Assembly: GCA_002798295.1 (NCBI GenBank)
Contig: NWQT01000043.1
Span: 1-53,417, forward strand
Source of the DNA: Lysobacteraceae bacterium NML07-0707
GTDB taxonomy: Bacteria > Pseudomonadota > Gammaproteobacteria > Xanthomonadales > Xanthomonadaceae
Length of the DNA stretch: 53,417 nucleotides
Reading direction: 5' to 3'
Part shown: piece by piece, positions 17,539-25,146 of the stretch
Position numbering within the stretch: position 1 is the stretch's first letter
Layout of the letters: each line of letters begins with the position of its first letter
The notes under the pieces: model-generated
What the model saw: the letters and a program-made list of their open reading frames with translations, nothing else
Told to the model about the DNA's origin: nothing
Databases searched by the model: none
Program-made: the position numbers and the translations under genes

Positions 17539-18654
17539 ATGGGTAGTCAGGACAGTATCCGCTATTTCCCGAGGAAGGATTTGGTCGAGACGATTCATGG
17601 TCTGCTGACCTCGGGTCTTACCCATGCGCTGACAATGTTTGCAGGAAGGCGCATGGGGAAAACCCTCTTTGTTAAACAGGAACTGCTACCCGCAGCAGAA
17701 ACATGGCGCTGGCGTGCTTATTACATCGACTTATGGGTGCGGCGTGATAACCCTGAGCTTGGGTTGGTCGAAGAACTTGAGGGTTTTGTAGAACAGAAGC
17801 AAACACTGAAAAAGCCAGATAAGCTGCTGGCAAAAGCCGGTTATGGTAGTACCGGCATTCAAGCTGAATGGAGCGGTGCATCTAACCCTGAGATTGACCT
17901 CCAAGGTCGCTTGAAGCGAGCGATGCGAGCTCTGGTTGGACAGGGAAATGAATCAGTATTGTTGGTTGTGGATGAGTTTCAGACGTTGGCGGCAGGAAAA
18001 CACGAGGACTTTGTTTCCACTTTCCGCGCGACGATGCAGGAACTACAGCCGCAGCTAAAACTGTTTTTTACCGGCTCATCGCGCGATGCATTGAACAGTA
18101 TGTTCCGAAAACGCAAAGCACCTTTGTTTGAGTCAGCAATGCCGTTGCCGCTGCCGGAGCTTGGTGCCGATTTTGTCGAAGACCGTGCAGTGATATTTCA
18201 AGAAATCACAGGGAAGTCGATGGATGCCGCCGAGCTGGGCAAAGTTTTCAACAAAATTGCTCGCGTTCCGATGTATCTCAACCAGATTGTGCTGCATACC
18301 ATGGTGAGTCTAACCGCTGATCCGTGGGAAGGTTTTAGCCTCTGGCGAAAAGCACTGGGTGACCAAGGCGCACACGAACAATGGGTGAAACTCAAGCCAG
18401 TGGATAAGGTCATTGTGGGACACTTGGCCAGCAAGCAGCCAATAAGCCTTTTCAGTGCCGAGTTCAGCGCAAAGGTTACAAAGCTGCTCGGAGAGGAAAA
18501 GCCGTACAGCCCGCAGCGGATTCAAACAGCCGTCAATCGAATGGTGAAAAACATGGTGCTTGCTCCAAAAGGAGAGGCGGGCGAGTATGAAATTGAAGAC
18601 CGCGCCCTGGAAATTTATGTCGCTGCACGGATGCAAGGCTTTCTGATCAATTAG
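17539..18654 (+). CDS. AAA-type ATPase of unknown role
   Basis: A 371-residue P-loop ATPase. The Walker A-like loop AGRRMGKT (35-42) resembles the GPRRxGKT form of archaeal-type/ORC-like ATPases. Walker B is VLLVVDEFQTL near 155, followed by a sensor-like LFFTGSSRDALNSMF and a C-terminal winged-helix-like part (about 290-365). Such proteins occur as accessory, sometimes mobile or defence-related, genes, but no function can be assigned. ATG 17539 is chosen because GTGAGG sits six bases upstream; the frame is open to 17524. Base composition is clearly more AT-rich than in acnD and prpF, which suggests acquisition. No nuclease or other partner is fused or adjacent. Confidence 0.75.
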   Translation: MGSQDSIRYFPRKDLVETIHGLLTSGLTHALTMFAGRRMGKTLFVKQELLPAAETWRWRAYYIDLWVRRDNPELGLVEELEGFVEQKQTLKKPDKLLAKAGYGSTGIQAEWSGASNPEIDLQGRLKRAMRALVGQGNESVLLVVDEFQTLAAGKHEDFVSTFRATMQELQPQLKLFFTGSSRDALNSMFRKRKAPLFESAMPLPLPELGADFVEDRAVIFQEITGKSMDAAELGKVFNKIARVPMYLNQIVLHTMVSLTADPWEGFSLWRKALGDQGAHEQWVKLKPVDKVIVGHLASKQPISLFSAEFSAKVTKLLGEEKPYSPQRIQTAVNRMVKNMVLAPKGEAGEYEIEDRALEIYVAARMQGFLIN

Positions 18655-18695
18655 GAATTTTGACGGGGATTGCGCATGAAAGATACGGGGAAGCC

Positions 18696-19091
18696 ATGCG
18701 GCAGAGCGAGCTGAGCCCGGCAGATATTGCGCTGCTGATATCGCTGGAAGAGGCCATGTGGCGAGCGCAAACCCGGTTCGATCAGGCGTTCATGGAGCGG
18801 CACTTGGCTGCCGACTTCATCGAACTGGGGCGCTCCGGGCGTATCTATGACCGGGCGCAGTGTCTGGCCGCTGCGCCGCAGCCCATCAATTGCCGCTTGC
18901 CGTTGTCCAATCTGCGCGTACGTCTTGTGGCTGCCGATACCGTGCAGCTGCTGTACGACAGCTGCGTGACACAAGTCACGGGTGAGCTTGAGTACACGCA
19001 CCGCTCCTCGCTGTGGACGCGCACGGCGGATGGCTGGGTCATGCGCTTTCATCAGGGCACGCCGTTCGTGCCGGAGGTGCCTGACGCATGA
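18696..19091 (+). CDS. DUF4440/NTF2-like small protein
   Basis: A 131-residue protein that fits the NTF2-like (DUF4440) fold: an N-terminal helix around EEAMWRAQTRFD, a FMERHLAADFIELGRSGRIY turn, then strands ending TRTADGWVMRFHQGTPF. Members are cytoplasmic pocket proteins of mostly unknown ligand; no catalytic residues are obvious. ATG 18696 follows GGGGAAG at a good distance, and the frame upstream reaches a TTG at 18660 just after the ATPase stop. It lies 41 bp after the ATPase gene on the same strand and may share its transcript, but a functional link is not shown. Confidence 0.7.
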   Translation: MRQSELSPADIALLISLEEAMWRAQTRFDQAFMERHLAADFIELGRSGRIYDRAQCLAAAPQPINCRLPLSNLRVRLVAADTVQLLYDSCVTQVTGELEYTHRSSLWTRTADGWVMRFHQGTPFVPEVPDA

Positions 19092-19183
19092 GGCGGTGCT
19101 GCTTATAGCCCTCGCGCCCGGCTTGTAGCGCGGTAAGGCAGGGCGTAGCCTTGCCATGGCAATCTTTGGCATAGGTGTGCGAT

Positions 19184-19441
19184 ATGGCGACCATGAATAT
19201 TTCCCTGCCCGATGAACTCAAGGCATTTGTCGATGAGCGGGTGGCTGCGCAAGGTTATAGCTCCAGCAGCGAGTTTCTGCGCGAGTTGATTTGCCAAAGC
19301 CGACGGGAAAAGGCTGCTGCGTTTTTACACCAGCTGATTGCCGAGGGGATGGCTTCCGGGCCTGCCGAGCCGGTTACGGCAGAAACCTTTGCGCAGATGC
19401 GCAAAGAATTGCGCGAGCGGATGATGCGTGAAGCCGGTTGA
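19184..19441 (+). CDS. parD: ParD-like ribbon-helix-helix antitoxin
   Basis: An 85-residue protein opening ATMNISLPDELKAFVDERV, the strand and first helix of a ribbon-helix-helix DNA-binding domain, followed by YSSSSEFLRELI. The C-terminal half is charged (RREKAAAFLHQL and QMRKELRERM) and would wrap the toxin. This is the ParD/CopG antitoxin pattern; the complex normally represses its own promoter. The stop falls inside the start region of the ParE-like gene (14-base overlap), as usual for this family. A GTG nine bases upstream is an alternative start. Confidence 0.85.
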   Translation: MATMNISLPDELKAFVDERVAAQGYSSSSEFLRELICQSRREKAAAFLHQLIAEGMASGPAEPVTAETFAQMRKELRERMMREAG

Positions 19442-19754
19442 GTGGCGACTGCAGGCACGCTGCTATGCTGCGGAAATAGCGTATTGCTATGCGCCAGAAG
19501 CGGGCTTGGCGTTGGGCGAGGCGTTTTTGGCAGAGGTGGATGCCACGCTGGAGCGCATGGCAGCACATCCGGCCACCGGCGCTCATCGTCATGCCGGTTG
19601 CGCGCCTGATTTGCCCGCCGCACTGCGCTTTGTGCCGTTGAAGCGTTTTGAGCATCATCTTGTCTATTACATTGGGCTGCCCGATTGCGTCGAAATCATT
19701 CGCATCTGGCATAGCGCACGCGGGCTAGCGGCGTTGCTGGAAACGCCGAGATAA
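19428..19754 (+). CDS. parE: ParE-like toxin
   Basis: A 108-residue protein of the RelE/ParE superfamily: two N-terminal helices (WRLQARCYAAEIAYCYAPEA and EAFLAEVDATLERMAAHPATG) followed by strands FEHHLVYYI and VEIIRIWHSARG. The terminal H-S-A-R corresponds to the HxxRD-like end of ParE proteins. ParE toxins poison DNA gyrase; the RelE mRNA-cleavage alternative is less likely because RelE catalytic residues are not evident. The start is GTG 19428, overlapping the antitoxin. It may stabilise the accessory block between acnD and prpF. Confidence 0.83.
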   Translation: MKPVEWRLQARCYAAEIAYCYAPEAGLALGEAFLAEVDATLERMAAHPATGAHRHAGCAPDLPAALRFVPLKRFEHHLVYYIGLPDCVEIIRIWHSARGLAALLETPR

Positions 19755-19791
19755 AAGCCGCATATCTTTTGCAATTTCAGGAATCCTTACC

Positions 19792-20973
19792 ATGAGTCAG
19801 CATCAACAACGCCGCATTCCCGCCACCTATATGCGCGGCGGCACCAGCAAGGGGGTGTTCTTTCGCCTTGGCGATTTGCCGCCCGAGGCGCAGCAGCCGG
19901 GGCGCGCGCGCGATGCCTTGCTGATGCGGGTGATCGGCTCGCCCGACCCCTACGCCCAGCATATCGACGGCATGGGCGGGGCGACCTCCAGCACCAGCAA
20001 ATGCGTGATCATCTCGCCATCGACCCGTCCTGGCCATGATGTCGATTATCTCTACGGCCAGGTGGCGATTGGCGAGGCGTTTGTCGATTGGAGCGGCAAT
20101 TGCGGCAACCTCTCCAGCGCGGTCGGGCCGTTTGCGATTGCCCATGGCATGCTTCCGGCTGAGCGTCTCAAGGATGGCCAGGTGGAAGTGCGCATCTGGC
20201 AGGCCAATATCGGCAAGACCATCATTGCCCATGTGCCGGTGCAGGATGGGCAGGTGCTGGAACTGGGAGATTTCATGCTCGATGGCGTGGCCTTTCCGGC
20301 CGCGGAAATCGTGCTGGAGTTCATCGACCCTTCTGATGATGGCGAAGATGGCAGTGCAATGTTCCCGACCGGCAACGTCGTCGATACCCTGGAAGTGCCC
20401 GGTGTCGGCAGTCTGGAAGCGACGATGATTACGGCCGGTATCCCGACGGTGTTCATTGATGCGGCAGCGATTGGGCTCACTGGCAGTGAGCTGCAAAAGG
20501 ACATCAACGCCGATGCCGCGCGGCTTGCACAGTTCGAGGCGATTCGTGTGGCCGGGGCGCTGCGCATGGGGCTGATTGAAGATGCCAGCGAGGCTGCCAA
20601 GCGTCAGCACACCCCGAAAGTGGCCTTTGTGGCGCCGCCTGCCGATTACACCGCTTCCAGCGGCAAGACCATCCGCGCCGCCGACATCGACCTGCGGGTG
20701 CGGGCGCTGTCCATGGGCAAGCTGCATCACGCCATGATGGGCACGGCCTCGGTCGCCATCGCCACCGCTGCCGCCGTGCCGGGGACGCTGGTGAACCGTG
20801 CAGCAGGGGGCGGCAGGCGTGAAACCGTATGCTTTGGGCACCCCTCCGGCACCTTGCGCGTCGGTGCGGCAGTGGAAAATATCGGCGGGCAGTGGACAGT
20901 GAAAAAAGCGGTGATGAGCCGCAGCGCGCGCGTCCTGATGCGCGGTGAGGTGTTTGTGCCGTCTGCGGGTTGA
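19792..20973 (+). CDS. prpF: 2-methylaconitate cis-trans isomerase PrpF
   Basis: A 393-residue enzyme with the diaminopimelate-epimerase-like fold of PrpF. Recognisable segments are PATYMRGGTSKGVFF, GMGGATSSTSKC, NCGNLSSAVGPFAI and the C-terminal CFGHPSGTLRVGA. PrpF isomerises the 2-methylaconitate made by AcnD so that aconitase can hydrate it to 2-methylisocitrate, the PrpB substrate. AGGA precedes the ATG. In many genomes prpF directly follows acnD; here four accessory genes intervene, so its promoter is either its own or that of the toxin-antitoxin pair. Confidence 0.94.
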   Translation: MSQHQQRRIPATYMRGGTSKGVFFRLGDLPPEAQQPGRARDALLMRVIGSPDPYAQHIDGMGGATSSTSKCVIISPSTRPGHDVDYLYGQVAIGEAFVDWSGNCGNLSSAVGPFAIAHGMLPAERLKDGQVEVRIWQANIGKTIIAHVPVQDGQVLELGDFMLDGVAFPAAEIVLEFIDPSDDGEDGSAMFPTGNVVDTLEVPGVGSLEATMITAGIPTVFIDAAAIGLTGSELQKDINADAARLAQFEAIRVAGALRMGLIEDASEAAKRQHTPKVAFVAPPADYTASSGKTIRAADIDLRVRALSMGKLHHAMMGTASVAIATAAAVPGTLVNRAAGGGRRETVCFGHPSGTLRVGAAVENIGGQWTVKKAVMSRSARVLMRGEVFVPSAG

Positions 20974-21005
20974 CCTGTGCCCCCAGGCTTGCAGGGTTTG
21001 GCTTT

Positions 21006-22136
21006 TTACTGCATGAAATACAGCACGATGCCGATCACGATGAGCGCGGCCAGCGAGGCAAGGAAAATCTTGACCCAGCTATATGGCCGCTCGCCGGCAA
21101 TCTGGCCGGTATAGCCGTTGGCAACAATCTGGAAAGTCTTGCTGCCGTAGGTATAGCTGACCAGCCAGACCGGCGCCAGGATGTGCTTGAAGGTGCGTCC
21201 CTGGTAATCGGCGTTGATCTGGAGATCGCGGTAGGTGTCTCCCGGGATTTGGCGGATGCATATTTGCCTTAGCTTGCCCTGCATTTGCTGGTGGCTCTGT
21301 TTGGCCGCAGTAGGCAAATCTATTTGATAACGCTCTACGGTCCAGCCGCGCACATATTCGGGAGAGTAGGGCTTGAGGTCGGTTTTCGTGGGGAAAGGCT
21401 CCACTTCTCGCAGCAGCTCCTGATGCACGCCGCTACTGCCGGGCACCAGCTCATCATCAAAAAAATGCTGCACTCGCCCGGAAGCTGGTTCCCAGCGGGT
21501 ATGTTGTACCTGCCGGGTTTGCAGGTTGCCGCTATTGTCCCGATATTGCTCGGTTTCGTAGTAGTGGTAGCCGGCATCCGCTGTCCAGAAGGCATCGACA
21601 TGCGCATCGAATGTCCAATAGGGCAGATAGATGCCGTGCAGGGTGTCGGTCAGGGCTGCGCTCTTGAGGCGGTTGGGGGCAAACCAGCGGGTCCGATACC
21701 ATTTTTTGATGAGGTCGCGGATTTGTCCGTCACTGATTTTGAATGGCAGTATGCTCTGCGGGGTGATGGCATCGCCCTGATCCTCGTGGGCCACGATAGC
21801 GGGCGAGCCGCAAAAGTCGCAGCGCTGTGCCACCCGGCTATCCACAAACACCGAAACGGCATGGCAGCTTTGGCATTTCACTTCTTTAAGCTCAGCGCCC
21901 CAGTTTTTCCGGGTGATGGCGGGGTCGCGCAGCGCTTTTTCCAGATCAAGCTCGGCAATCCCGCTTCCAGGCTCGGCCTGGGCGTTCTGCCATTCGGACA
22001 CGGTGCCGCAATAAGGGCAGACCAGTGCCTGCTTGCGGGCATTCCATTCCAGATTGGCGCCGCATTCAGGACAGGGGTGCTTGCCAATGGCAGTGCTGTG
22101 TCGCCCGATGTCGGGCAGTGGCGGTGGGGTAGCCAT
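21006..22136 (-). CDS. Zinc-ribbon membrane protein paired with SPFH protein (YdjG-like)
   Basis: A 376-residue protein with two zinc ribbons, Cys22/25/40/43 (CPECG...CPYCG) and Cys88/91/106/109 (CQSCH...CDFCG). A beta-rich middle with WTFDAHVDAFW and tyrosine-rich stretches follows, and one C-terminal membrane helix ends at residue 375. Similar proteins are often mislabelled as helicase or PriA-like because of the ribbons; no helicase motif is present. It starts 15 bp after the SPFH gene, and zinc-ribbon plus SPFH pairs occur in Bacillus ydjFGHI-like membrane-stress loci. A structural role at the membrane is inferred. Confidence 0.72.
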   Translation of the reverse strand: MATPPPLPDIGRHSTAIGKHPCPECGANLEWNARKQALVCPYCGTVSEWQNAQAEPGSGIAELDLEKALRDPAITRKNWGAELKEVKCQSCHAVSVFVDSRVAQRCDFCGSPAIVAHEDQGDAITPQSILPFKISDGQIRDLIKKWYRTRWFAPNRLKSAALTDTLHGIYLPYWTFDAHVDAFWTADAGYHYYETEQYRDNSGNLQTRQVQHTRWEPASGRVQHFFDDELVPGSSGVHQELLREVEPFPTKTDLKPYSPEYVRGWTVERYQIDLPTAAKQSHQQMQGKLRQICIRQIPGDTYRDLQINADYQGRTFKHILAPVWLVSYTYGSKTFQIVANGYTGQIAGERPYSWVKIFLASLAALIVIGIVLYFMQ

Positions 22137-22151
22137 GCGTGCGCCTGAACA

Positions 22152-23240
22152 TCAGCCGTTCAAAAACGCTTCCAGTGCGCTGCGGGAAATGCGCCAGGCG
22201 CTGCCGAGTTTGCGTGCCTTGAGTTCGCCCGATTCGATGGCGGACATGACATCTTCGACCGCGACGCCCAGGGTTTGTGCAACTTGCTCCGGGGTCAGCA
22301 CATCAATGCCGGCGGCAGGCGCAGGAGTAACTGCCGGAGTTGTAGCGGTTGGCGGTAGCGGCGGCGGGACGGCTTGCGGGGTTTGTGGCTGCATGCCCTT
22401 CATCATTTCCTGGGCAAGGCCAAAGCCAACGGCCATTTGTGCAGGCACGGCAGCTGCGGCAGCGCCCTCGCCACCCTGGCCCATGGTGGCGCCCATCTGG
22501 TATTTGACGTATTCGTTGAGGTTGCCAATGGCGCTCATGCTGGAGCGGGCGTCGATGGCTTTTTCCACCTCTGGCGGCAGCGAGACGTTTTCCAGGATGA
22601 AGCTGGAAATTTCCAGGCCGTACTTTTCAATCATCGCCGGGTTGATGATTGGCAGCAGCGCTTCACCCAACTCGCTGTAGCGCTGGGCGATGTCCAGTGC
22701 CGGGACGTGGGCCTTGGCGAGTGCTTCGGAGAACACGCTGACAATGCGCGAGCGCATGGTGTCGGCAAACTCGTCCAGGCGGAAGTTCTGGTCGGTGCCG
22801 GCGACTTCCTTCAGGAACCTGGCCACATCCACCACGCGGAAGTCGTAAGTGCCAAAAGCGCGCAGGCGCACCACGCCAAAGTCGGCATCGCGCATCATCA
22901 CCGGGTTGGAGGTGCCCCAGCGATTGCCGGTAAACAGGCGGGTATTGACGTAATAGACATCGCATTTGAACGGCGATTGAAAGCCGTATTTCCAGCCATA
23001 GATGGTGGAAAGAACCGGGATGTTTTCCGTGGTCAGGGTGTGCTTGCCCGGGCCGAACAAATCGGCAAACTGCCCGGCCGCCACAAATTGCACCGCCTGT
23101 GATTCGCGCACAATCAGCTGCGCGCCATTTTTGATTTCCCTGTCATCATCCGGCCAGCGATAGGCCAGCGTATCGCGCGAGTCATCAGTCCATTCGATGA
23201 TCTCAATCAGCTGCTTGCGGACAAAATTCATGATGTTCAT
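22152..23240 (-). CDS. SPFH-domain protein with C-terminal excisionase-like HTH
   Basis: A 362-residue protein of the YdjI/virion-core-like SPFH family. Residues about 30-240 carry the SPFH part (LIVRESQAVQFVAAGQ, VVRLRAFGTYDFRV, ISSFILENVSLPPEVEKAID), followed by a Gly/Ala/Pro-rich linker (265-312). The last 50 residues, LTPEQVAQTLGVAVEDVMSA through RISRSALEAF, read as a MerR/excisionase-type helix-turn-helix (HTH_17). SPFH proteins form membrane-associated oligomers; the DNA-binding-like end is unusual. More often such proteins end in a GYF_2 or zinc-ribbon domain. It is co-directional with the zinc-ribbon gene. No pspA homologue is in the window. Confidence 0.8.
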   Translation of the reverse strand: MNIMNFVRKQLIEIIEWTDDSRDTLAYRWPDDDREIKNGAQLIVRESQAVQFVAAGQFADLFGPGKHTLTTENIPVLSTIYGWKYGFQSPFKCDVYYVNTRLFTGNRWGTSNPVMMRDADFGVVRLRAFGTYDFRVVDVARFLKEVAGTDQNFRLDEFADTMRSRIVSVFSEALAKAHVPALDIAQRYSELGEALLPIINPAMIEKYGLEISSFILENVSLPPEVEKAIDARSSMSAIGNLNEYVKYQMGATMGQGGEGAAAAAVPAQMAVGFGLAQEMMKGMQPQTPQAVPPPLPPTATTPAVTPAPAAGIDVLTPEQVAQTLGVAVEDVMSAIESGELKARKLGSAWRISRSALEAFLNG

Positions 23241-23306
23241 GGGCGCGTCTCCTGGAAGTGCGCAGCGATATTAGCAGCCGTTATCGCGCCTTGCTGGCTG
23301 GGGCGG

Positions 23307-24395
23307 TCAGGCAAGCCATGTGGCTGTCGCTTCGGTGGGATGGCGCAGCCCGCACAGCACCATGCTGTGCTCCAGCTCACGCAATAGAAGATGCAGCACA
23401 TGCGCCACGCCCGATGCGCCGCCCACGGCCAGGCCATGCAATATCGGCCGGCCAATCAGCGCCGCATCGGCGCCCAGTGCCAGCGCTTTGAGGATGTCGC
23501 TGCCGCGGCGGATGCCGCCGTCCATCAGTACCGGCATGCGCCCGGCGACTTCCTGCACAATGGCGGGCAATGCTTCGATACTGGCAGGGACGGCATCGAG
23601 CGCGCGGCCACCGTGGTTGGAAACGATGAGGCCTGCACTGCCCGCGGCAATTGCCGGAGCGACATCCAGCGGGTTCAGGATGCCTTTGACCCAAACCGGC
23701 AGTGGCGTTTGTGATACCAGCCAGGCGACATCTTCCCAGCCTGGCAGCTGCGCCATGCGGGCGCTTTTGAGGAGCGATTCCCCGGCGGCCAGGGTGATTT
23801 CCGGCGGCGCCGGATAGGTGGCGAGATTGACTGCCGCTGCATGCGCAACTGGCGCAAAGCCCTGGCGTGTGTCTTCGTTGCGCAACCCTTGCAGGGGCGC
23901 ATCCACGGTGATGACGATGGCGCAAAATCCGGTGTCTTCTGCGCGGCGCAACAAGTCCTGCAATGCCTTGCGCGGGTAATGCAGATACAACTGCAACCAG
24001 CGCTCGCCCTGCGGCACGCGCATGCGGATGTCTTCAATCAGGGTGCTGGCCTGGCAACTGACGATGTACGGCGTCTGCATGGCGGCAGCGGCCAGGGCAG
24101 TGGCGATTTCAGCCTGCGGGTGTGCCAGGGCGTGTTGCGCGGTGGGGGCAATCAACAGCGGATGCGGATAGCTGCGACCGAGCAGTTCGATGCGGGTATG
24201 GGCGCCCTGCATATCGCGCAGCATTCGCGGCATCAGGGTGAGCCTGTCGAGCGCCTCCCGGTTGCGCCGGGCGACAAGGCCGTCGGCGCTACCCGCGTTC
24301 AGATAGGCCCAGCGCTCGGGCGGCAGTAGCGCGGCCGCGGCTTGCTGGTAATCGGCAAGGCAGCCCAGGCGTGCGATGTCGATGCTTTCAGACAT
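23307..24395 (-). CDS. FMN-dependent alpha-hydroxy acid dehydrogenase/oxidase
   Basis: A 362-residue TIM-barrel flavoenzyme of the glycolate/lactate-oxidase family, which oxidises a 2-hydroxy acid to a 2-keto acid. The catalytic His and Arg lie in IVSNHGGRALD. FMN-phosphate-binding segments are LMDGGIRRGSD and ALGADAALIGRP, and the N-terminal YLNAGSADG replaces the usual YxxGAxDE. ATG 24395 overlaps the end of the upstream hydroxylase gene by eight bases; the frame is open further but only within that gene. It is coupled to a PiuC-type dioxygenase behind a siderophore receptor, so a role in iron-related or 2-oxo-acid metabolism is possible. The substrate cannot be told. Confidence 0.85.
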   Translation of the reverse strand: MSESIDIARLGCLADYQQAAAALLPPERWAYLNAGSADGLVARRNREALDRLTLMPRMLRDMQGAHTRIELLGRSYPHPLLIAPTAQHALAHPQAEIATALAAAAMQTPYIVSCQASTLIEDIRMRVPQGERWLQLYLHYPRKALQDLLRRAEDTGFCAIVITVDAPLQGLRNEDTRQGFAPVAHAAAVNLATYPAPPEITLAAGESLLKSARMAQLPGWEDVAWLVSQTPLPVWVKGILNPLDVAPAIAAGSAGLIVSNHGGRALDAVPASIEALPAIVQEVAGRMPVLMDGGIRRGSDILKALALGADAALIGRPILHGLAVGGASGVAHVLHLLLRELEHSMVLCGLRHPTEATATWLA

Positions 24396-25068
24396 CGCCA
24401 AAGCGCCGCAGCAGATTGTGATAGCTGCCACTTAGGCGGGTGACTTCGGCCAGATTCTCCTCGCGCAGCGCAAGTTGCTGGATGCTCTGGTCAAGCTCGA
24501 ACAAGATGCCGCGCAGGCTATCGTCCTGAATCATGCTCTGGCTCCAGAAGAACGAGGCCAGCCGCTCGCCGCGCGTCACCGGCGTGACCTTGTGCAGGCT
24601 GTTGCCGGGATAGACCACGGCATGACCTGCGGGCAGTTTCACCTGTTGCGTGCCATAGCTGTCCTGGATGATGAGCTCGCCGCCGTCGTAATCGTCCGGG
24701 TCGTTCAAGAACACCGTGGTGGAAATGTCGGCGCGGATACGTTGCCCGCTTACCGGGTCGATACGCAGCGCATTGTCGATATGAAAACCGTATTCGCCAC
24801 CGCCCATGTAGCGGTTGAACATCGGCGAGAGGGTTTTCAGGGGCAATGCAAAGGAGATGAACAGCGGGTGTTGGGCGAGTGCATCCAGTATTGGCTGTCC
24901 CAGGGTTTGTGCAAGCGCGCTGCCCGGCGCCAGTTGCTGATTGGTTTTTTGCCCGCGGGCAATGTAACCGGCAGTTGCGCGGCCATCCTGCCAGGCGGCA
25001 TCCGCCAGTGCTGTACGGATATGGGCAAGGCTTGCCGAATCAAGCAAATCGGGAATCACCAGCATCAT
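24388..25068 (-). CDS. piuC: PKHD-type Fe(II)/2-oxoglutarate dioxygenase (PiuC/YbiX)
   Basis: A 226-residue dioxygenase with the iron triad His96-x-Asp98 (GFHIDNALR) and His159 (NSLHKVTPV), and RGER (166-169) for 2-oxoglutarate. Length and sequence match YbiX/PiuC, found next to the TonB receptors Fiu/PiuA and regulated by iron. The exact substrate of this family is not settled. It follows the receptor gene on the same strand with a terminator-like stem between, which may lower its expression relative to the receptor. The downstream flavoenzyme overlaps it. Confidence 0.92.
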   Translation of the reverse strand: MMLVIPDLLDSASLAHIRTALADAAWQDGRATAGYIARGQKTNQQLAPGSALAQTLGQPILDALAQHPLFISFALPLKTLSPMFNRYMGGGEYGFHIDNALRIDPVSGQRIRADISTTVFLNDPDDYDGGELIIQDSYGTQQVKLPAGHAVVYPGNSLHKVTPVTRGERLASFFWSQSMIQDDSLRGILFELDQSIQQLALREENLAEVTRLSGSYHNLLRRFGDV

Positions 25069-25086
25069 GATGTTGCGCCCTCATCC

Positions 25087-25122
25087 AAAACAAAGCCGAC
25101 AGCCCGGTGCAGGGCTGCCGGC
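25087..25122 (-). terminator. Intrinsic terminator between the receptor and piuC
   Basis: On the minus strand GCCGGCAGCCC pairs with GGGCTGTCGGC (one G-T pair) around TGCACC, followed by TTTGTTTT. In plus coordinates the arms are 25112-25122 and 25095-25105, with the T-rich tail at 25087-25094. It would end or attenuate transcripts leaving the TonB-receptor gene before piuC. Confidence 0.8.
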
Positions 25123-25146
25123 AAGTGTAGCCAGTATCCGGCGCGG

